This document shows positions 32,541 to 35,272 of a stretch of DNA of 35,272 nucleotides, one piece after another; within the stretch, counting starts at the first letter, position 1; every line of letters begins with the position of its first letter. Source of the stretch: Peptococcus simiae (lineage in GTDB: Bacteria > Bacillota > Peptococcia > Peptococcales > Peptococcaceae); the NCBI RefSeq assembly GCF_046097595.1, contig NZ_JBJUVG010000014.1, positions 1 to 35,272 on the forward strand. The letters are read 5' to 3'. The notes beneath the pieces are model-generated. The model was given only the letters and a program-made list of their open reading frames with translations, did not search any database and had not been told where the DNA came from. Position numbers and translations under genes: made by a program.

Positions 32541-32900
32541 ATGGGATACAGAGATTATCTTTACGGCTTTAGAATTGACGAGTTCGGTGAATACGGCTCG
32601 TGGCGGTATAGCAGTTTAGAAGAAGCCGCTGACTACCTAACCGGTTCACCGGAGGGCAAATGTAAGATGATTCGGCTCCAACACGGTGACGTGAAAGACA
32701 AGTTCGTTGCCCTAGTTGCTGCTGAGCCGGCTAAGAAGGCCGATATTAATTTAATTGGCAGTACCCTGCTTTTAGGGACCCTTGCCGGGCGGATGATTAT
32801 CTTCGCTTATGAAAATGATAGCGTGAGATCTGTCAGCCGAGATGAGAATAGCTATCTCAAGCGGATTATTAGCGAAGTCACCGGGAAGAATTTTCGGTAG
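32541..32900 (+). CDS. hypothetical protein, early phage operon
   Basis: 119 residues from ATG 32541 with SD GTGAGGA; an in-frame upstream extension lies within the previous gene. Starts MGYRDYLYGFRIDEFGEYGS. It has a mid-protein hydrophobic stretch (INLIGSTLLLGTLAGRMIIF). It may be related to the 31770-32180 product (see findings). No family recognised. Confidence 0.75.
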   Translation: MGYRDYLYGFRIDEFGEYGSWRYSSLEEAADYLTGSPEGKCKMIRLQHGDVKDKFVALVAAEPAKKADINLIGSTLLLGTLAGRMIIFAYENDSVRSVSRDENSYLKRIISEVTGKNFR

Positions 32901-32923
32901 GACATACAGAAAGGATAAGTATC

Positions 32924-33265
32924 GTGGATAATATTTTCTTTGACGAAACCGCCTTCTTTTTTCATCAAGTAAGGGCTGGCAATATAGGAGTAGGAGAGGC
33001 AATTGTCTTAACTCAATTCAAGTGGGACACGGAAGATCAGAGTTTTCCCGGCCAGCTGTCCATTTGCAAATCCCTACGAAAATGGCACCAGAAAAACACC
33101 GATTCTCTCGACTTTGATTTCATCAAGGTGAAAAAAGAAATTGAGAAGCTCGTAAAAAAGGGTTTATTAATTAAACACAAACATTACGTTCCCGGCCGTC
33201 CGGTCGAAACATGGTACGAACTCAATAAAGATAAAGTAGACAAGCTATCAGAAAGATTAGCATAA
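32924..33265 (+). CDS. small winged-helix protein, phage replication region
   Basis: 113 residues. It looks like a winged-helix domain: VRAGNIGVGEAIVLTQFKWD, then IKVKKEIEKLVKKGLLIKHK as recognition helix and wing. The layout resembles the N-terminal part of the next, larger protein, so they may be related. GTG start at 32924 with SD AAAGGAT. It is followed 29 bases later by the initiator-like gene. Likely a regulator or accessory replication factor. Confidence 0.7.
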   Translation: MDNIFFDETAFFFHQVRAGNIGVGEAIVLTQFKWDTEDQSFPGQLSICKSLRKWHQKNTDSLDFDFIKVKKEIEKLVKKGLLIKHKHYVPGRPVETWYELNKDKVDKLSERLA

Positions 33266-33294
33266 ATATATATGCAGAAAGGAAGTGAATCGTC

Positions 33295-34500
33295 ATGGCC
33301 CGGTTTTTATTTGATGAGCCGCCACTTATTATTAATTACACCCTTGCCAAAATAATCGGCCCTAGAGAAGCTGCATTTGTACAAAAAGTACAGTATTGGG
33401 TCAATGAAAACCGCAAGAGAGGCAGAAATTACCGAGACGGTAAATATTGGACATACAACTCTATTCAGGCTTGGCATGAACATTGTTTTGCGTGCTACAG
33501 CGTAGATACGGTCAAACGGACCTTTGCTAAGTTAAGAAAAATGGGTCTGCTCATTGTAGGAAATTACAACAAGGATCCAAGGGACAGGACCAATTGGTAC
33601 ACCGTCAATGAGGAAAAACTAGACGCCCTGTATGATGAATATGAGAGACAGTGTGCCATCAAAGATGCCGAGGCCTTAAAAAAAGCAGAAGAGGAAGAGG
33701 CCTCCAACCCATCAGGGCAATTTACAAAAATGGAAGATGACTTTGCCTACTATGATGCAGAATACACCAGTGCATTGGGGCAATCTGCACCAATGGAAGA
33801 GGACTTTGCACACCCTGACGAACAATGCACCAGTGCATTAGGGCAATCTGCACCAATGGAGGAGGGCAGCTTGCACCAATCCCATTGGGGCAATTTGCAC
33901 CAACCATTACCACACAAGTACCACACTAGTACCACACAAGTACAACAAACCCTTTGTTCACGTGTGCAAGATGCACACTGTGAACCGGACGTGAATGACA
34001 ATCATTCTGACCAGCCCACTGCTTTGTCTTCCAGTCCCTCAGCCTTAAACCACCCAGACCCAGAGCAAGTAGACGGGATAGGTGCGTCTAAAAACAAGTC
34101 CGTTGAGAAAGGCGAGGAGCATGAGCATGAAACAGAGGTTGCTGCTAGAAAGCAGGAGGCCCAAGAAAACTTTGAACGCCTGTGGCAACTTTATCCGCTC
34201 AAGCGGGGAAAGGGGCGTGTTAGCGACACCAAAAAACAGGCTCTGCTCAAATACGGCTATGACCAGCTTGTGAGGGCTATTAACCGCTACACTCGTGAGG
34301 TTGCCGAGGCACCCTTCGAGAAGTGCTATCAGAACGGCAGCACCTTTTTCAATTCAGGCTTTATCGACTACCTAGACGAAAATTACGAGGCCTGTGTCCC
34401 TAAGCCTAAGCGAGGGCTAAGTGAGCGGACTGGAAAAACCTTGTCAAACGTCTATTTTGAAGACCACACCCCTGAGGATTACGACATTCTGGAAGAGTAG
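33295..34500 (+). CDS. phage replication initiator-like protein (winged helix)
   Basis: 401 residues. The N-terminal part (1-110) is a winged-helix-like domain: IGPREAAFVQKVQYWVNENR, YSVDTVKRTFAKLRKMGLLI, and a wing DRTNWYTVNEEKLD. A linker of about 150 residues follows, including 21-residue repeats (TSALGQSAPMEEDF, TSALGQSAPMEEGS); this DNA contains the iterons. The C-terminal domain (about 285-365) resembles the short replication-protein region seen in Bacillota phages: ENFERLWQLYPLKRGKGRVS and YQNGSTFFNSGFIDYLDENY. No ATPase motif is seen. It is best read as an initiator that binds the origin inside its own gene. ATG 33295 has SD AAAGGAAGTG. Confidence 0.8.
   Translation: MARFLFDEPPLIINYTLAKIIGPREAAFVQKVQYWVNENRKRGRNYRDGKYWTYNSIQAWHEHCFACYSVDTVKRTFAKLRKMGLLIVGNYNKDPRDRTNWYTVNEEKLDALYDEYERQCAIKDAEALKKAEEEEASNPSGQFTKMEDDFAYYDAEYTSALGQSAPMEEDFAHPDEQCTSALGQSAPMEEGSLHQSHWGNLHQPLPHKYHTSTTQVQQTLCSRVQDAHCEPDVNDNHSDQPTALSSSPSALNHPDPEQVDGIGASKNKSVEKGEEHEHETEVAARKQEAQENFERLWQLYPLKRGKGRVSDTKKQALLKYGYDQLVRAINRYTREVAEAPFEKCYQNGSTFFNSGFIDYLDENYEACVPKPKRGLSERTGKTLSNVYFEDHTPEDYDILEE
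33715..33950. repeat. iteron arrays in the initiator gene, likely phage origin
   Basis: GGGCAATCTGCACCAATGG appears at 33779 and 33841, a variant GGGCAATTTGCACCAACC at 33888, and a degenerate copy at 33716 (GGGCAATTTACAAAAATGG). Two copies are 63 bases apart. TTGCACCAAT (33871) and ATTGGGGCAA (33884) form an imperfect dyad. A second array, TACCACACAAG, TACCACACTAG, TACCACACAAG, is at 33908-33940, exactly 11 bases per unit, followed by TACAACAAAC. Placement of an origin inside the initiator gene is common in Bacillota phages. Confidence 0.75.
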
Positions 34501-34501
34501 A

Positions 34502-34609
34502 CAGAGTGGTTCAGAGTCGTTTCGGAGTAAATCGCATAAGATGAGCCGAGAAAGGCTTGGTTAAGCGTTTTGTCGTATTCAGAGTGTTTCAGAGTACTTC
34601 AGAGCAGTG
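34502..34609. repeat. helically phased CAGAGT repeats upstream of ssb
   Basis: Two triplets: CAGAGTGGTT, CAGAGTCGTTT, CGGAGTAA (34502-34530) and CAGAGTGTTT, CAGAGTACTT, CAGAGCAGTG (34580-34609). Units are 10-11 bases, one DNA turn. A small hairpin (AGCC/GGCT, 34544-34557) lies between. No gene in this 147-base gap. Confidence 0.75.
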
Positions 34610-34647
34610 TCGTAAAAAACAAGAGCTATAGCGAAAGGAGCAATACC

Positions 34648-35043
34648 ATGAATAAAATTATCTTAATCGGACGCCTCACCAAGGACCCGGACCTGCGTTA
34701 CACCCAAAGCGGACACGCTGTTGTCAATGTGCCGCTTGCTGTAGACCGCCGGTTTGCAGCTCAAGGTCAACCGGATGTGGATTTTATTCCTATCGTGGCT
34801 TGGAAAAAACTGGCTGAAAACCTTGCCCAGTACATGAGAAAGGGCAGCATGGTCGCTGTCGAAGGTGAACTGCACCTAGATAGCTACGAGGATAAGCAGG
34901 GCATCAAGCGGCTTAAAGTGGAGGTTCTGGCACAAAACATCAAGTTCTTAGACAGCCGGTCAAAAGAAAACCGGGGGGCTGGAAGTGACCAAGATGCCGC
35001 CGGAACAGAGGTCGATTATGATCCGGACGACCTGCCCTTTTAA
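34648..35043 (+). CDS. ssb: single-stranded DNA-binding protein
   Basis: 131 residues from ATG 34648 with SD AAAGGAG; an in-frame extension to 34570 lies in the repeats and is not coding. An OB fold covers residues 1-104 (NKIILIGRLTKDPDLRYTQS; VDFIPIVAWKKLAENLAQYM; GSMVAVEGELHLDSYEDKQG). A short linker leads to the acidic tip PDDLPF that binds partner proteins. Phage-encoded, in the replication block. Confidence 0.96.
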   Translation: MNKIILIGRLTKDPDLRYTQSGHAVVNVPLAVDRRFAAQGQPDVDFIPIVAWKKLAENLAQYMRKGSMVAVEGELHLDSYEDKQGIKRLKVEVLAQNIKFLDSRSKENRGAGSDQDAAGTEVDYDPDDLPF

Positions 35044-35061
35044 GGGCTGGGAGGGGGAAAT

Positions 35062-35244
35062 ATGGACAGCAAACAAGTGACTTTAACCCTGCGTGTTGGC
35101 GGTTACGCTCGGCTTGAGCGGGATGTTTTTAAGGCCCTTGTTGACGAGTTTGACGAGGCTATAGACACAAATATCGAAGGCACCTTTGCTGAAGAATATA
35201 TCGAGCGGGTCAGCTACCCCACGACTAAAGTCGGGGGCTTGTAA
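35062..35244 (+). CDS. hypothetical small phage protein
   Basis: 60 residues, ATG 35062 behind GGGAGGGGG. It starts MDSKQVTLTLRVGGYARLER and ends with VSYPTTKVGGL. No family recognised; small genes like this commonly follow ssb in phage early operons. The window ends 28 bases after its stop. Confidence 0.65.
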   Translation: MDSKQVTLTLRVGGYARLERDVFKALVDEFDEAIDTNIEGTFAEEYIERVSYPTTKVGGL

Positions 35245-35272
35245 AAGCCCTAGCTGATTAGACTAAGCATTC

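Noticed and set aside
33750..34001. Minus-strand frames across the iterons (Cys/Trp-rich repeats)
   Set aside because: Produced by the repeats read backwards; no SD.

Overview
The window looks like a Bacillota (Firmicutes) chromosome, most likely a clostridial lineage. The signs are a sepF-type cell-division cluster (yggS/ylmE, sepF, proC, yggT, ylmH), T-box leaders before two aminoacyl-tRNA synthetase genes, a FakA/DegV-type fatty-acid kinase pair, a MurT-like Mur ligase, Shine-Dalgarno-led genes and frequent GTG/TTG starts. No species can be named from sequence alone. About 26.2 kb of dense, almost entirely plus-strand core genome is followed by the left part of an integrated prophage-like element that runs off the right edge.

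Core region. 101-4161 is a tightly packed division cluster: an exported or membrane HlyD-like protein, the PLP-homeostasis protein, SepF, ProC, YggT and YlmH. 4165-7237 is ileS with its own promoter and an isoleucine T-box. 7317-8122 is a small decayed minus-strand patch holding a nitroreductase gene frameshifted a few codons after a TTG start; a minus-strand tRNA-Leu(CAA) follows. 8609-16881 is a long run: folD, an unknown gene, ppx, ppk, glnS, plsC and murT. A tRNA-Val(GAC) unit follows, then a DUF2156 gene with an Eis-like acetyltransferase gene, then fakA, degV and a small membrane protein gene. A tRNA-Leu(GAG) unit, thrS with a threonine T-box, and a D,D-carboxypeptidase gene close the core.

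Mobile region (about 26.3 kb to the end). A leftward lysogeny block holds a CI/LexA-like repressor, an Abi_2 (AbiD/AbiF-type) HEPN abortive-infection protein, an exported protein with two copper-amine-oxidase-N (stalk) repeats, and a tyrosine integrase. A divergent promoter pair with an overlapping operator dyad separates it from a rightward early block: a Cro-like regulator, a 43-residue small ORF, a strongly structured non-coding stretch, an excisionase-like HTH protein, four small unknown or winged-helix genes, a replication initiator-like gene with repeats (probable origin) inside it, a second set of helically phased repeats, ssb and a small unknown gene.

Most interesting: directly upstream of the HEPN abi gene are two 39-bp tandem repeats plus a degenerate third. 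Each can fold into the same hairpin, and two base pairs differ between copies by compensatory change. This arrangement (structured tandem RNA repeats before an RNase-like toxin) recalls type III toxin-antitoxin loci, so an RNA antitoxin for the HEPN protein is proposed. A second candidate is the roughly 200-nt folded region at 31131-31332, whose 3' end resembles an IS200/IS605 right end or omega-RNA-like sequence.
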